A stretch of 64,000 nucleotides of DNA from Bombardia bombarda (GCA_030512295.1 JAULSR010000002.1:2356001-2420000); one strand, 5' to 3'. Positions 46,363-58,978 are shown, counted from the stretch's first letter. The notes: generated by a model not told the origin, from the letters alone. Program-made: numbers and translations.

Positions 46363-48769
46363 CTAAGCCTTCTCCTCGACCTTTTCCTCCTTTGCCGGCT
46401 TCTCAGCGGTGGCAGCCGCAGCCTCCTCATTCTGCTGAGTCTTCAGGTACTCGTCGTAGACAGCCAGTGCCTCCTTGACCTTGGCATTGAGAGCGGCCTC
46501 ATCCTCAAAACTGTAGATTGTTAGCAAAATTGAAGTGAGTAAGGGGGTATGTCGAAACTTACAGGTTGACAAGCTCGGCGTTGTCCATCTCCAGGAGCAT
46601 GCCAGTGATCTTTCCAGCAAGTTCAGGCTGAATAGCCTGGATCTTGGGGAACAAGTTCTCTCCAATAATCTGCTTTTGCTGCTGGGGGTTGACGCTCGCG
46701 AGCTGGTTCTGCAACAGGCTCTGAGGGCTCAGACCCGAGGGGTCGGCACCAGCAGCAGGGGCCATACCGCCACGGGCAACGCCCATGAAGCTACCGCCAC
46801 GGGCGGAACCGCCACCGCGACCGCCCATGCTGCCGTTCTGGGATCTGCTGGAGGGAGGATATCCGGGCAGGCCAGGACCGCCAACCATTCCCTGGGGCAT
46901 GGCGCCGGGAGCACCCTGCATGGCGCGACCACCAGGGCCGCCACGACCTCCGCCAAGAGAAGCAGCAGCTTGCTGCACCTGTTGGATGGTAGCCATGAAC
47001 TGCGGGTTGTTGGGCTGGGGATAGGCGGCAGGGGGGAACTGGCCAAACATGGCGGGGGCCATCTGCTGGGGAGGGATGCCGCCGCGACCGCCTTGCTGGG
47101 CGGGGAAAGATGGGAACTGTCCGGGACGACCACCCTGGACGCCCTGGACGCCCTGTACACCGGGCATGCCAAGGCCACCCTGGGGGAAGGGCATACCACG
47201 ACCTCCAGCAGGGGGCATGAAGCCGGGCTGCTGTCCGGACGCAAAGAAGACCTGGGGCTGCATGTAGGGTTGGGGCATGCCAGCCTGAGCGGCAGCCTGC
47301 TGCAGCCTAAGCTGGTTACGAGCCTGGATGCTGGCCTCAAGCTGGTTCTTGCGGATATCCTTGCGCTGGGCAAGAGCGACGTAGAGCGGCTTGCTGTTGA
47401 TCATGCGCTGGTTCATATCAGTGACGGCCTTGGTGGCGTCGTCGGGGTTGCTGAAGCAAACAAAGCCGAAGCCCTTGCTCTTGCCGAGCTTGCGGTCTCC
47501 CTTCTTCTCCGTCTTCTTCTCGGCATCCTCCTCCTCGTCGCTCTTCTCCTCAACGGGCTCCTTCCTGTTCTCCTTGTCCTTGCCCTCCTTTGTCTCATCC
47601 TCGCTGGCATCGGTGACGCTATCCCTCATGACCTTGGCCGAGGTGATAGGGCCAAAGTCGGCGAACATCTGGCGCAGCTTCTCATCATCAACGTCATCAT
47701 CCAGGTTCTTGATATAAAGGTTGACGCCTGTGTATTTGCTAGCTTTCTCAAGGCGAGCAGCCTCATAAGACTTCCGGAGCTCCTCTTCACGCTCGTGTTT
47801 CTTCTGGGCGCGGCCAACGTAAAGTTCCTGGCCGTGGAAGTCGTTGCTATTGAGATCCTCAACGGCCTTGGCAGCGCTCTCGTGAGTCAGGTAGTTGACG
47901 AAGCCGAATCCGCGGCTCTTGCCAGTATCGGTCTCCCGAGCCACAGAGGAGGAGGTGACGTCGCCAAACTTCTCAAACAGCTCGCGGAACTCATCATCGG
48001 TGACATCGAGGGCAAGGTTCTTGACGTAGACGTTTGTAAAGTTGGCCTTCATCTCCTCGAACTTGCTCTGGCGGTCCTTCTTGGGAATGTGGTGGCCGAC
48101 GTACACCTTCTTCTCGTTGAGAAGCATACCGTTTACGTGCTTGATGGCCTGCGAAGCAGCCTCATCAGTCTCGTAGTGGACAAATCCGTAGCCCTTGGAG
48201 TTTCCGTTCTCATCCTGGGCAACCTTGCAGCTGAGAATGTTACCGAAAGCAGCAAAAGTGTCGTGCAGAGCCTTGTTGTCAATGGCGACATCGAGGTTCT
48301 TGATGAATACATTGCCCTGGCCAGTCTTGCGCAGAGCAGGGTCCCGCTGGGACCACATGATGCGGCAGGGACGGCCCTTGATGAGGGTGTAGTTCAGCTC
48401 CTCCAGCGCCTTCTCGCCATCAGAGGTAGTGTTATAGTTGACATAAGCATATCCAAGCGAACGACGGGTGACAGCATCGCGGCAGACGCGAATAGAGGCA
48501 ACAGAGCCAATCTGGGAGAAGAGCTCGAAGAGCATGGCCTCGGTGACCGAGGGGTCGAGCTCACCGACATAGAGAGAAGCCGACGCCTGGGGGTGGGGAG
48601 CGGCAGAGCTCGGGGTGGGGCCGGCAGTGTCGTTGTCCTCGCCCTGGAACTCGCTGGCAGCAACGTTAGTGTTGATGGCGGCTGGGGCATTCTTCTCGCC
48701 GTCGCCAATGCTGGCGTTGGCCAGGGTGTTGGCAAGGCCCTCGATCTGGTTCTCAGTGGTAGCAGCCAT
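46363..48769 (-). CDS. PAB1: Polyadenylate-binding protein Pab1 (784 aa)
   Basis: Two exons on the minus strand, 48769-46563 and 46510-46363, with a 52-nt GTAAGT...CAG intron; the product is 784 residues. Pab1 coats poly(A) tails, contacts eIF4G and controls translation, mRNA decay and export. Four RRMs are visible: RRM1 from about 66 (SLYVGELDPSV), RRM2 from 153 (NVFIKNLDVAIDNKAL), RRM3 from 246 (NVYVKNLALDV) and RRM4 from 350 (NLYIKNLDDDV), each with its RNP1 octamer (for example GYGFVHYE, GFGFVNYL, GFGFVCFS). A Gly/Pro/Gln/Met-rich linker follows, then a C-terminal MLLE domain with KITGMLLEMDNAELVNL; the last splice lies inside it. RRM4 carries an approximately 43-residue acidic/basic insertion (about 386-428) before RNP1. 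A likely 5' UTR intron lies upstream. Confidence 0.96.
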
Positions 48770-48783
48770 TTTGATGATTTGGG

Positions 48784-48928
48784 CTAGAGATGCTAGGCTA
48801 CGTCAGTTTCTGAGGTTTGCGGGGGCATGTTAAGGGGGGAAGGCAGATAAAAGATGGTTGGTTCTGAGTCTGTGTGCGTCTGAGGGCGCGGAGGCAAGCG
48901 ACTGACTTTCACGCGAGGGGCAACGTAC
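48784..48928 (-). other. Putative 5' UTR intron of PAB1
   Basis: On the minus strand a GTACGT donor at 48928 and a CTCTAG acceptor at 48784, with CTGAC branch sequence about 25 nt before it, frame a 145-nt candidate intron ending 14 nt before the PAB1 ATG. An alternative TAG acceptor lies at about 48793. The absence of long coding frames there agrees with a leader intron. Confidence 0.5.
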
Positions 48929-51236
48929 CGAAATCTAAAGCTCGAAAGTCGTGCGATAATGTGGGGGGAAGATCACAGCGCGAAACAGCGACAGTGAACA
49001 GAGAAAGCCCGGTCGGTTATCGTCTGGCAATGGCGACTAGGCGTCGAGTGAAGGATTGCGCAGGTCGTGGATAGAATTGGTGCTGCGTAGAGATTGTGGG
49101 TTGACAATCTTTTTTTTGGGAGGATTTTTGAGGGTGGATAGAATTGTGGTTTTTTTGGGTGGGTTTTCAATTTTTTTTGGGGAAGTTTAGAAAAGCAGAA
49201 AAGAAGTAGACAGAAACCAGCACGATGGTATCGTACTTATCTGACTCCTTTCTGTGTGTTTTTGAAGAAGGGTGTGTGAGATAAAGGGCTTCAAAGTTGC
49301 TGGAGAAAGGAAGAGAGAAAAGAGGCGGACCACGATGGGCTTAAAGTGGTGGCAGAATTTTTTTAACCCATCGCTGTTTCCGCGGCAGGGCCAGGCTTTA
49401 TGCAATTAAGCGGGCTGGGCGTCACAGTGGCCAGCGGGCGTTTGCTACTCCATGAAACTCAGTCTGATGAGGTCAAAATTCTCGCACAACACTTGGGTTC
49501 AGAAGGTTATGTTATGCTTTCACATCCGTAACCGTTTGATTCATACGAGTTACATCGTGCTGTCCACATGTGTGCGAGGGTTAAAGTCTCTCCCTGCCAT
49601 GGTACGGAACATACAAACCAGAACTTTACCTGCCTCTAGTTATAGGTGAATTAAGTTGCGCAACTCACCGAGCAACCTTCCTAACTACCTTACCTTAGCA
49701 CTGAAGTTACAGGGCACTCGACAGCTGGAAAACATCCCCACCGTGGCAAGGTCCGGGCTCGAGATGTGGATAAGGTGTGGAACGGGACCCTGGGATGCGC
49801 AACAAAGAAACCAGCGCAAGAAGGCACGTTTTCGCGCAAAATTAGACGGTTGAGTCAAGACAGAAGATCCAGATGGCTCTTTCTCAGGAGCTCGGGCGGC
49901 ATGTTCCAGTATTATTATGCATCTATACGACGCACAGCTTCTGCTCGAGACACGTATCCTTGTATCGTGGTCGGTTATTAAGCATGTCGGTAACCACCTG
50001 GATAGCTAAGGTTTTGCGGAGCAGGGTGTGCCTTTGCTCCTTATCGTTATCAGCGGAAGGGTCGCCTAGGGAAGGCCCTAGTGCGGTGGTGGGTGCTTGC
50101 CTCGAGCTGACTTGCCCGCATCACACCAGTCCACATGCCCCGAGAGCTGTCAGCAGTTTGATGCGCCACAGCACATCAAAGCGGTAGGAGGAAGGCATGA
50201 CAGGGCATGTGGATCGGGATCGCGGGGGACAGGTCAGACAGCACCCTAGGCAGGCATCCATCAACTCACTCTATCCCATGGAAGTAGGTGCCTCGAATGA
50301 GTTACGGCATCAGAACGCGCCTCTTGACACTTTCAGCTGCAAACTGAAGTTACAAGTGTTGCTTAATAACTGTATCGTTTCTTTCCATTGCTAGCAGGCC
50401 ACATGAAGCTGAACCGGGGCTTCTACCTACGAAGTCTTCCTCGGGTGCAGGTTTGCCGAACTGCACAGTCTACCGCTACTTCTAAATCGTAGATGAGGCT
50501 TAAAGAATGGAGCACTCGTACTACGTATTCCGTAAACTTGAGGTGCATCCATCACCTCACTTTGGTCTGAGGGCATTCGACCAAGTTCCGCTTCGCTGAC
50601 AGCTGCACGCACGGTACCCGAATCCACCCACTTGCCCCGCTGCTGAAGCACTACCTAGGTCTAAGGTATGTATACATAGCGGCTGCACTATCCATACTGC
50701 ACGCACTCGAGACGCACCACGGCGCTCGGCACAGCGCCCTGGCTGTACTAGATAGGTAGGCACCTAACAACTGAAATCGGATACCACTGCACTAGCTTCT
50801 GGAAGACGCCGCAATAGTCCCCGACCATATTCTAGTGATAGCCGCATCTGGTTTGCCGTTTGTCGGGCGTTTTTGGGCAGCGAGTACAGTGAACAGTGAG
50901 GACGTGCATGAAAACGTGCCTACATACCTTTTTTTTCAAGGTAGATGCCACGGTAGTACTTGTCGTCCATGACGGGATCCTTAGACGAACGAAGCCGCTA
51001 CTACCGAGCTGAACTAAGCACCTATTCTAGTTCTAGCAGCTCTCAGCACTCAGACCTTAGCATAGAACAACAGAATCACCGATCCGACCTGTGCTACCCG
51101 CCACCAACCTTGGTAGTTCCTTTGGGGATTATTTCCGCCGACCAAATATTTATTGTCTGACTCTGAGCCTTCTTTTTTCTTCCATCTAGTCTAGCTTCTG
51201 GTCCCTGATTTCCGAGGCGGCGGAAACGAGACAAAC

Positions 51237-51272
51237 CGACCGACCGACCGACCGACCGACCAACCGACCGAC
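51237..51272. repeat. (CGAC)n tetranucleotide array
   Basis: Nine consecutive units (eight CGAC and one CAAC) about 85 bp upstream of the HECT ligase start codon. Confidence 0.94.
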
Positions 51273-51354
51273 CACGTAACCCCACCATCCCGCCGTCCCG
51301 CCATCCCACCATCCTCCAAGCTTAGAACTACTTTGCCCACCTTAGCCCTACATC

Positions 51355-54300
51355 ATGTTTCCGACCTTCACCGGCAACTCGCGCCGCGCGCGGAATGTCA
51401 ACCTCAGCGGCCAAAGGACCGTCAACCCCTTCACCAGCACATCATGGACCCCCAGCGCCTCGGCTGCCACGTCCAGGTCGGTGGCCCAGGCCCAGGCCGA
51501 GCGTCAGCACAGGCAGCACGAGAGAGAGCGGCTGAAGGCAGCCCTTCGCGTCCAAAGAAGCTGGAGGGGCCACCGGGCACGCCGGAACTTTCGTGTCTCC
51601 TGCCGTGAGCTGTTCGACCAACTTTACGACACCCCAGCTCCCGATGCCGCCCATGTCGAGCAGCGTTCCGTACGTGCCGTGCCCCTCGTCTTGGCCGCCT
51701 ACGAGCCATCTCGACCCGAGGACCAAGGCAGGCTCGCTCGAGTAGCCCAGGACCTCTTGCAGACAAAGTTCCATGCCTTTGCCTCGGGGGCCATAGAGCC
51801 TTCAAGGATGATAAAGCTCGCTCGGCTCTTGGTTGCTACTCTAGACAGGTATGTATGGGAAGGAAGAAGCATTGTCACTTATAGATACTGATGTACCCAA
51901 GCTTTATTAGGCTTGACACCAGTGATACACAATCCCAGACCCGTATTTTCCTAGAAACCCTCGAGGTGGTTCTACGAACGAGGCCGCAGTCGTTAGCGCC
52001 CGTCCTGAGCAGGTATTACAGAGTGCTTGGGAGGTACTGCCGCCAGATTGACCAAACTTCCCAGTTACTGGACCTCATACGAAGGGTTGTGGTTGCACCG
52101 CTTGCCGCGACCCAAGCGCCCGGTATGTACAATGTGGTGTCCGCTTGTTACTACGTCGCATATGGAGCTCCAAGGGAAATCACAGACAGCCAGCTAACCG
52201 TTGAACAGCGACGTTTACACAGACTGCATACCGCGAATTTGCCCTCTCTTTCCTCACCCAACATGATATGGCATTGTTTGAGTGTAACCTTGACTCGTTT
52301 GCTGCCGGAGTGGACACAAACCGTCTGTCTGAGTCTCTCCTTGCTGCTGCCCCGGAAGAGCCCAAGACCGCGGAGTCACAAGCCGCTCTTTTGTGGTTAT
52401 TAGCACACTTTATTGCCCTTCAGAGGGCCAAGAAGCAACAGGCTCTGAACTCGCTCTTCCCTAAAGCTTTGTATCTGCTCCTTTCCCTCTCTGCGAATCA
52501 GATCAGGGCAGGGTTCAGTGCTCCGGATAGTAGAGGCTTGACCGAGACTCAGGAAGTCGAAGAAGTCTCGCATCAGGCACTGGCCCCCTATGTCTCGAAA
52601 CAACTTGCTTCATTGATTGATAAAGGCGAGATATCAGGCCTTCTAGACAAACTAACTTCGTATGTAAAGATCCGCACAATCCGAGTTTCTAAATATCCCA
52701 CTGACAGCACTCTGAGTAATAGGGAAACGTCAGCTTCAGAGTTTCAGGATGCCGGCTTCCTTGCCGGCTACATCCTGACACTGATATACTGCTTTCCGAC
52801 TCTGGGTGATGACATCCGAATGCGCCTGTATCTGGAAGATATCTATACTCGCGAAGGCCGAGTCCCTGCTGTCCGTTTCTTCTTCAATGCCATGACTAAG
52901 ACGTCGATATTTTCTGCCATTGTCTCTAATGAAGACGCTACACTGGACGTCTTGCGGCATAAGCGACCCGTTACCGAGTCCACCACTGACTCGAAATGGC
53001 ACCGGGAATGGCGTACCGTTCTTCTCTTCCTCGAACTATATGTCTTCGTCCTCCGCTTGATGGATGACGATGATTTCTTTAGTGGGCTAAGCTCTCCCGG
53101 GGGCGTCGTCGAAACCTCCCCCTCACGCCTACGCTCCAGTGGCCTTTCGCTTGGGGAACTAAAGCGCCTCACACTCTTCCTCAAGCATCTTGGCTTCACT
53201 CTATACTACAATGCCGCCCAACTTCCTGAAGCTGCCGCAGGGCCTGCTTCCAAGGACTTGAGCAACCTCGACGATTTCCTCGCCTCCCCCACCATCCAGC
53301 GTAAAAGCTCAGTGGATGCCGCCCACCCCAACAAAGCTCTGTCATTCGTCATAACGGCAGGAATTGACTTTAACGCTTTCAGGGATCTCGTCACGGGGGC
53401 CATGAGGATGCTCTATGAGCGAGATTCAAGACGGCCCTTCTTGCCGCGTCTTCATTGGCTCATGACATCCAAATTCGACATGGAGGGCTTTCTCTCTGCT
53501 GTTGTTCTGGAAGAGCAGAGACAACATGCACTACGTGAGGCGGGTGAGGAGGACGATGATCAGCCTGATGAGGATGCAATGGAGATAGATGAGCATGTTA
53601 ACTTTACGTTTGCTGGCCAGAGACGGTCACGACATGCTCAGATGGAGAGGCTAAAAGCGCAGCAGAGAAAGGCTGCGCGAGATAGGATGCTAGCGGCCAT
53701 AGGCCCTAAGCTGGAGATACTACGGAACATGCCGTTTGTTATCCCGTTTGAGACGCGGGTGCAGATATTTCGCCAGTTTATCCATCTCGACAAAGAGCGC
53801 AGGAGAGGGGGGAACATCGATCCGGATAGGTGGCGGATGTGGGTTATCAGCCAGCATGGCGGAGGCTTCGACCATAACTCACCCGGCAGAAATATTATCA
53901 GTCGACACCATGCCCAAATCAAGAGAGGTCAGATCTTTTCGGATGCCATGAACGAGTTCTGGGAGCTCGAGAGTGGACTGAAGGAGCCGATCCAGATCAC
54001 ATTTGTGGACGAGTTTGGTATCCAAGAAGCCGGAATCGACGGTGGTGGCGTGACCAAAGAGTTTCTCACGAGCGTCACCAAGGAGGCCTTCACCCAGGAC
54101 CAGCGACTTTTTGTAACGAATAACAAAAACTCTCACTACCCGAACTCGTGCGCCATAGACCAACAAAAAGAAGCGCTGCGCGAAGCTCGCATAACAGAGG
54201 ACTCGGATGCCTGGCGCGAGAGCATGACAGATCTGCTCCGACAGTACGAGTTCCTCGGCCGGCTCATCGGCAAGTGCATGTACGAGGGCATCCTCATCGA

Positions 54301-55084
54301 CATCTCGTTTGCCGGCTTCTTCCTGCTGAAGTGGACCTCCGCCGGCGCCGACACGTACCGCGCCAACATCAACGACCTCCACGAGCTAGACGAGGAGCTC
54401 TACCAAGGCATGCTGCGCCTCAAGAGCTACCCCGGCGACCTGAGCGACCTCGCCCTCGACTTCACCATCACAGACCAGGTGTCGCTACCCAACAGCCCCG
54501 TGCGCACCGTCACGCGCAACCTCATCCCCAACGGCGACAACATCGCCGTCACCAACGAGAACCGCCCCCTCTACATCAGCTACGTGGCGCGCCACCGACT
54601 GGCGGTGCAGCCGCGCGCGCAGACGCGCGCCTTCTTGCGCGGCCTGGGCATGATCATCGACCCGGCGTGGCTGAGCATGTTCAACCAGACGGAGCTGCAG
54701 CGGCTCGTCGGCGGCGACAGCTCCGAGATCGACGTCGAGGACCTCCGGCGGCACACCATCTACAGCGGCGTGTACAGCATCGGCGACGATGGGGAAGAGC
54801 ACCCGACCATCAAGATCTTTTGGGAGGTGCTGCGCGGGCTTGCGGCTGGAGAGCGCCGCGACGTGCTCAAGTACGTGACCAGCACGCCCCGCGCGCCGCT
54901 GCTGGGGTTCGGCCAACTGGACCCGCCGTTTAGCATCAGGGACGCGGGGCAGGACCAGGAGAGGCTGCCGAGCGCGAGCACGTGTGTGAATCTGCTGAAG
55001 CTGCCGCAGTATCGGACGGCCAAGGTGTTGAAGAGTAAGTTGTTGTATGCGGTGACGAGTGGGGCGGGGTTTGATCTGAGTTGA
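51355..55084 (+). CDS. HUL5: HECT-type E3 ubiquitin ligase, Hul5/UBE3C-like (1193 aa)
   Basis: Three exons, 51355-51848, 51911-52122 and 52209-55084, with 62- and 86-nt GTATGT introns; the product is 1193 residues. Near the N-terminus is an IQ-like motif (RVQRSWRGHRARRNF, residues 64-78), as in UBE3B/UBE3C. The C-terminal third (about 830-1193) is a full HECT domain: DEFGIQEAGIDGGGVTKEF, YEFLGRLIGKCMYEGILIDI, then DEELYQGMLRLKSYPGDLSDL. The catalytic cysteine is C1161 in SASTCVNLLKLPQY, with the usual aromatic near the end (GAGFDLS). Hul5-type enzymes extend ubiquitin chains on proteasome-bound substrates and misfolded cytosolic proteins. Placement in the Hul5/UBE3C group, rather than Tom1 or Rsp5, rests on the IQ start and the absence of WW, C2 and armadillo-like repeats. 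Confidence 0.9.
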
Positions 55085-56003
55085 GGTGGGAGTGGGACTT
55101 GGGGGAGAGGCGAGTTGGGTGGTGTTGGTGGGAAGGAAGGGGGGAAGCAGATTAATTTGCAAAATGCGTATACTATCATAACGCTAATGATGTATGTTAT
55201 ACACGGCGGCAGCGGAAATGTGGGGGATGGATGAATAGAACTGTGTATAGAGCAAGGAGGTGTTGATGACTACCTATCTTGCTCTTGGCGTAGATATGTT
55301 AGCGGGATAATTCAGCGTGTTTATGAGTTTGTTGTACACGTTGTTGCTTTAACGTTTGGTCTCTATTATGATATGACACGTGTAAAACGAAGGTACACTA
55401 CCATACCGAATGGCGATAGAGGTGTTGTGCTGCTGCTAGCCCACACGCATAGCAAGATGCTTGACCACCAGTCTGTGTCTGTATCTCAAATCCCTACTAC
55501 CTCTCTATCTCAGGAGGATAGATAAAACCCAACCCGTAAAACCTCTTGATAGTACCCATTCGATCCCAAGTAAGTGCCCGTGTTCCAAGTAGCTTAGTAT
55601 ATACATGCATACAAGTAGCTACGTACTTTCTCTATAGTATTCCTCTCTTCTCCAATGTCTCTTCCGTTTTCCAAACCGAAGCCGGGGAAAGGGGGATAAT
55701 TTAACAAATAGATGTAAAAAAACGAACCGGGGCAACTTGAACTTAAAGTAGAAAAAACACAGCCCCATACAAAAATTCTCTGTACTCTGAAAAGAAAGAC
55801 CGGGTATCATTTCACTAAAATGCTCCTCTCTTTCCCCCCCCCCCTTTTTTTTTTTCTTTTCTTTTCTTTTCTCTTTTCTTATCTTCTTTTTCTGCCATTT
55901 CATACAACCACTCTATCCACACCACCCGCTGTATGCCCTCCGTTTCAGTATACTCACGGTAAAGTGTGTAGGTAGGCGAGTAGGTAGCCCAGCCAACCCA
56001 TCT
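55085..56003. other. 0.9 kb intergenic between convergent genes
   Basis: 3' flanks of the HECT ligase and Sir2 genes. It contains a C9T10 tract with CTTTT repeats near 55837-55880. No gene. Confidence 0.7.
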
Positions 56004-57774
56004 TTATTTCGTAGTCGGCGACTTGCGATACTTTCTCGCCTTGATCCTCGGCGACAAGCTCTTCGTCTTTGTCCTGCCGCTGTTGCTGCTCTCCGAGATA
56101 CCATCACCACCGCCACCACTGACAAACCCATTCGTCTCCCCATCCTCAGCCTTCAGCTGCTCCGTCGGCGCCGCCCCCACCGGCGGCTGCACCTGCGTAA
56201 ACACATGGCGACTCGCAAACCCCTCGGCCAGCGTCGTCTCGATCACCTGGCCCTCGGGGATCATCTCATGCTTCAGCCCCCACCCGGCCCTGCGACACAG
56301 CTCCGACACCACCACGTCGCAATCACCCAGCAGATCAATGTCAAAGTTGACGTGCGAGACGGGCGTGCGACTGATATAAATCTGGGGGATGTTGGGCGGC
56401 AGGAACGGCACGACCTCCGACACGGGCGCCACCTTCAGGCTCGTGCCAATGACAATCACCAGGTCGACCAGATCGCGGTCGTGCTCCGTCAGCCGCTTGG
56501 AGAACTCGTCCGGCAGCGGCTCGCCGAAGAAGGTGATGTCGGGCTTCATGATGCCGCACGAGGCAGTGGGCAGGTCAAACTCCGAGTCCGAGTTGCTGTC
56601 GTAGTCGCCCGGGCGGCGGCGCGGCTTCTTCTCGGTGCCGTCCTTGTTCATCTTGCGCTTGAGGCTGTTGTTGGTGGTGCGCTTGCCCTGGGCGCACTTG
56701 CGGCAGCGGGGGATCTTGCCGCTCTTGATCTCGCCAAAGAGCGAGTCGCCGACGACCTTGTAGCCGCACTTGACACAGCTCGCTGTCGCGAAGCTGCCGT
56801 GGCACTGGACGAGCTTGTCGGGCTGGATGCCGGCTTTGGCCTCGAGGTTGTCGATGTTTTGCGAGTAGTTGGTCAGCAGCTTGCCCTTTTGCTGCAGCAG
56901 GGCGATGAAGGCGTGCGTGGGCGAGAAGCGCTCCGTGTTGGGCAGGATGTCGCGCGCGACCGAGTAGAAGATGGACGGGTCCTGGCGGAACAGGGTGATG
57001 TCAAAGACTTCTTGCGGGTCGTTGAGCCCGAGGTGCTCGAGCTTGGAGTAGAGCCCCGTGCCCTTGGAGCGGAAGTCGGGGATGCCCAGCGAGGTGGAGA
57101 TGCCGGCGCCCGTGAGGACGATGATGTTGCGCGACGACTTGAGCAGCGCGACGGCGTCGTCGAGCGAGTTGTACGTGGTCAGCTTGGCGCGCTTGGTCAG
57201 CTCGCGGCTGAGGGCCAGGCTGAGCAGGCCAAAGTAGGCGTCGTCGTCGGCGCCGTCGAGGAAGCCCGGCGGGCGGATGCCGAAGGCTGTCAGCATTTTT
57301 TTGGCTGAGATGACGCCGGCGTCGACGGTCCGCTTGCAAAACTCCTCGGGGCCTACTGCGCGGAGCAGCTGGCGGTACGAGACGGCCTCGTCAGGCGTGC
57401 AGGCTTCAGGGTCTGTGAAGGTTTGTAAGAAACAGGAACAGGCGAGCAAACTGCCACACATCAGCGCACTTACCATCAGTGAAGAACTTGTCGTCGGCCA
57501 GGTCCTCGATGGCGTCCGCCAACAGCGATTCCGTCTCCCACGAGTCACCAAGGTCGTTGACCCGCTCCTCGAGCTCGTTGAGGTCGCGGTGAGCCACGCC
57601 ATGCTGAATGTCGTCGGCGATATCAGCCAGATGCTGCTTCTCGTCATAGTTGACCAGCTCCTTGACTCTGGCGCTCGACTTCTTGGGAATGCTGCTGCCG
57701 TTCTTGGTGCCGTTGCCATTGCTGGCGGCACCAGCGGCACCGCCACCACTGCCGTTACGGCGTGATGGATCCAT
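56004..57774 (-). CDS. Sir2/Hst1-type NAD+-dependent histone deacetylase (569 aa)
   Basis: Two exons on the minus strand, 57774-57474 and 57412-56004, with a 61-nt GTAAGT...CAG intron; the product is 569 residues. Exon 1 is an acidic, low-complexity N-terminus; a helical domain (AVGPEEFCKRTVDAGVISA) precedes the catalytic core, as in yeast Sir2/Hst1. The core has GAGISTSLGIPDFRSKGTGLY for NAD binding, NYSQNIDNLE, the catalytic His in QCHGSF, and the Zn site CVKCGYK plus CRKCAQ. A basic, acidic-flanked insert (KRKMNKDGTEKKPRRRPGD) lies between the Zn site and KPDITFFGEPLP. The core closes with IGTSLKVAPVSEVVPFLP, and a Ser/Gly tail ends in RKYRKSP. Nuclear, gene silencing. An in-frame ATG further upstream (57890) would need the leader to be coding and is not used. 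Confidence 0.92.
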
Positions 57775-57996
57775 GATCTATCTTGTTGTGGCTTTGACTT
57801 GGTGTTGACTTTGGTAGGGGACTTGACTCTTCTCTTTTCTCTTAACACACGGTGCTTGGTATAGACGGGTGACGATAGTAAGAGAAACACGAGCCAGCAG
57901 CAAGCAGGGAAGTGAGCAAGAAGGGTTATAAGGCAAGGTTAAAAAAAGAGAAGATTTGTCAAAGTTAAGGAGGAAAGCGGTGGTGGTGTTGAGGTG

Positions 57997-57997
57997 T

Positions 57998-58028
<31 letters not shown>

Positions 58029-58031
58029 GGG
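57997..58031. repeat. T11-G24 homopolymer junction
   Basis: Eleven T are followed immediately by twenty-four G on +. It lies about 230 bp upstream of the Sir2 start codon, so the Sir2 sense strand reads C24 A11. A G run of this length can fold into quadruplex structures and is prone to sequencing error. Confidence 0.95.
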
Positions 58032-58391
58032 CTGCGCGAGTATACTACCCCAGGATATCTCAGTCGCCAAGACAGAAAGAGAAGTAGAGAGAATGGAAGT
58101 AAAAGGTGTCGTCGTTCTGGGATTTAAAAGCGAGCGAAGGAATAACCCTTGCTAAAGCGGTGGCAAGAAGTAGTCAGCAGCATGAACCATGTGCTGTTGT
58201 TCTGTCTAGTAAGTAGTATTAAATCGTGTTGGCTGGTTTTGGCGTGCAGATAGATGGAAGAGAGAGAGAGAAAGCGGAAATTTGGTTTTGGGGCGAGTTA
58301 TTGACAGCAAAGGGTAACGCGAAGGTGACTTGGCCAAAATGCGCACTGCCAAAGTGGACGAGAAAACAAGAGGCGACTGACTGATTACTAG

Positions 58392-58417
58392 TGACTGACT
58401 GACTGACTGACTGACTG
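58392..58417. repeat. (TGAC)6 tetranucleotide array
   Basis: Six perfect TGAC units, preceded by a shorter GACTGACTGA run, ending in GGCCGGCC. Confidence 0.94.
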
Positions 58418-58946
58418 GCCGGCCAAGCCAAAGACGGCGACGGTGAGTTTGCACTGCGCTGCACTGCTCTGTTTTGCTCTACTATGAGTGAGAAGAAGAG
58501 TGAGTGAGTGAGCCAAGGATCCCGTAACTGGAAAACTCTCAAATCTGGGCTCTTTCGAGTTGGCGCAGTGAAAAAGCAGCAAAAAAAGGCAGACAATAAG
58601 ATAGGAAAATCCGCTTCTGTTCGTTTTGAGTTTTGAGAGGTTGCAAAAGTTGCGGGTTGCATGGAAATGAAATAGGTTGCTAAGGGATGGGAAGGGATGG
58701 ATGGGTCAAGTTTAGAATGGAGATGCATGGATGAATTGATGCAACCGAAAAGTCGAGAGCTACACTGGGGAAAGTCAGTCGAGTCGACAGACAGGAACAG
58801 TCCAAGACTCCAAAAGCCCGAGCGAGCGGAACCCCCAGGCGGAACCCGGCAGTACCAAACACCATGGTGACCATAAAAACAACTACCTTAGCTCCCTGCC
58901 CAGGTGCCTACCTACTACCTACCTACTCACTTCAGTTATCTTACCT

Positions 58947-58978
58947 TGCTACTATTCCTGCAGTCTAGAATAGTAGCA
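58947..58978. repeat. Perfect 11-bp inverted repeat (hairpin)
   Basis: TGCTACTATTC at 58947-58957 and its exact reverse complement GAATAGTAGCA at 58968-58978 are separated by 10 nt. It lies about 1.05 kb before the recombinase start. Confidence 0.9.

Larger units (their letters stand above)
48770..51354. other. 2.6 kb divergent intergenic region (PAB1 / HECT ligase)
   Basis: Two head-to-head promoters. The PAB1 side is T/G-rich with a probable leader intron. The middle (49450-50900) has only short patternless frames. The HECT side has a (CGAC)n array at 51237-51272, then CCATCCCGCC-type repeats up to the ATG. Confidence 0.55.

Noticed and set aside
46535..48787. 750-codon plus-strand open frame exactly opposite PAB1
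   Set aside because: It mirrors the sense coding sequence. Strong codon bias removes TTA, CTA and TCA from PAB1, which empties stops from the opposite frame. Its Leu/Val/Ala-rich product matches no family and it crosses the PAB1 start region.
56205..57308. 367-codon plus-strand frame opposite the Sir2 gene
   Set aside because: Antisense shadow by the same codon-bias effect; the minus strand encodes all sirtuin motifs.
57775..57890. Upstream ATG extension of the Sir2 protein
   Set aside because: The added residues look like translated leader (basic, no conservation expected), and the ATG at 57774 starts the typical low-complexity N-terminus.
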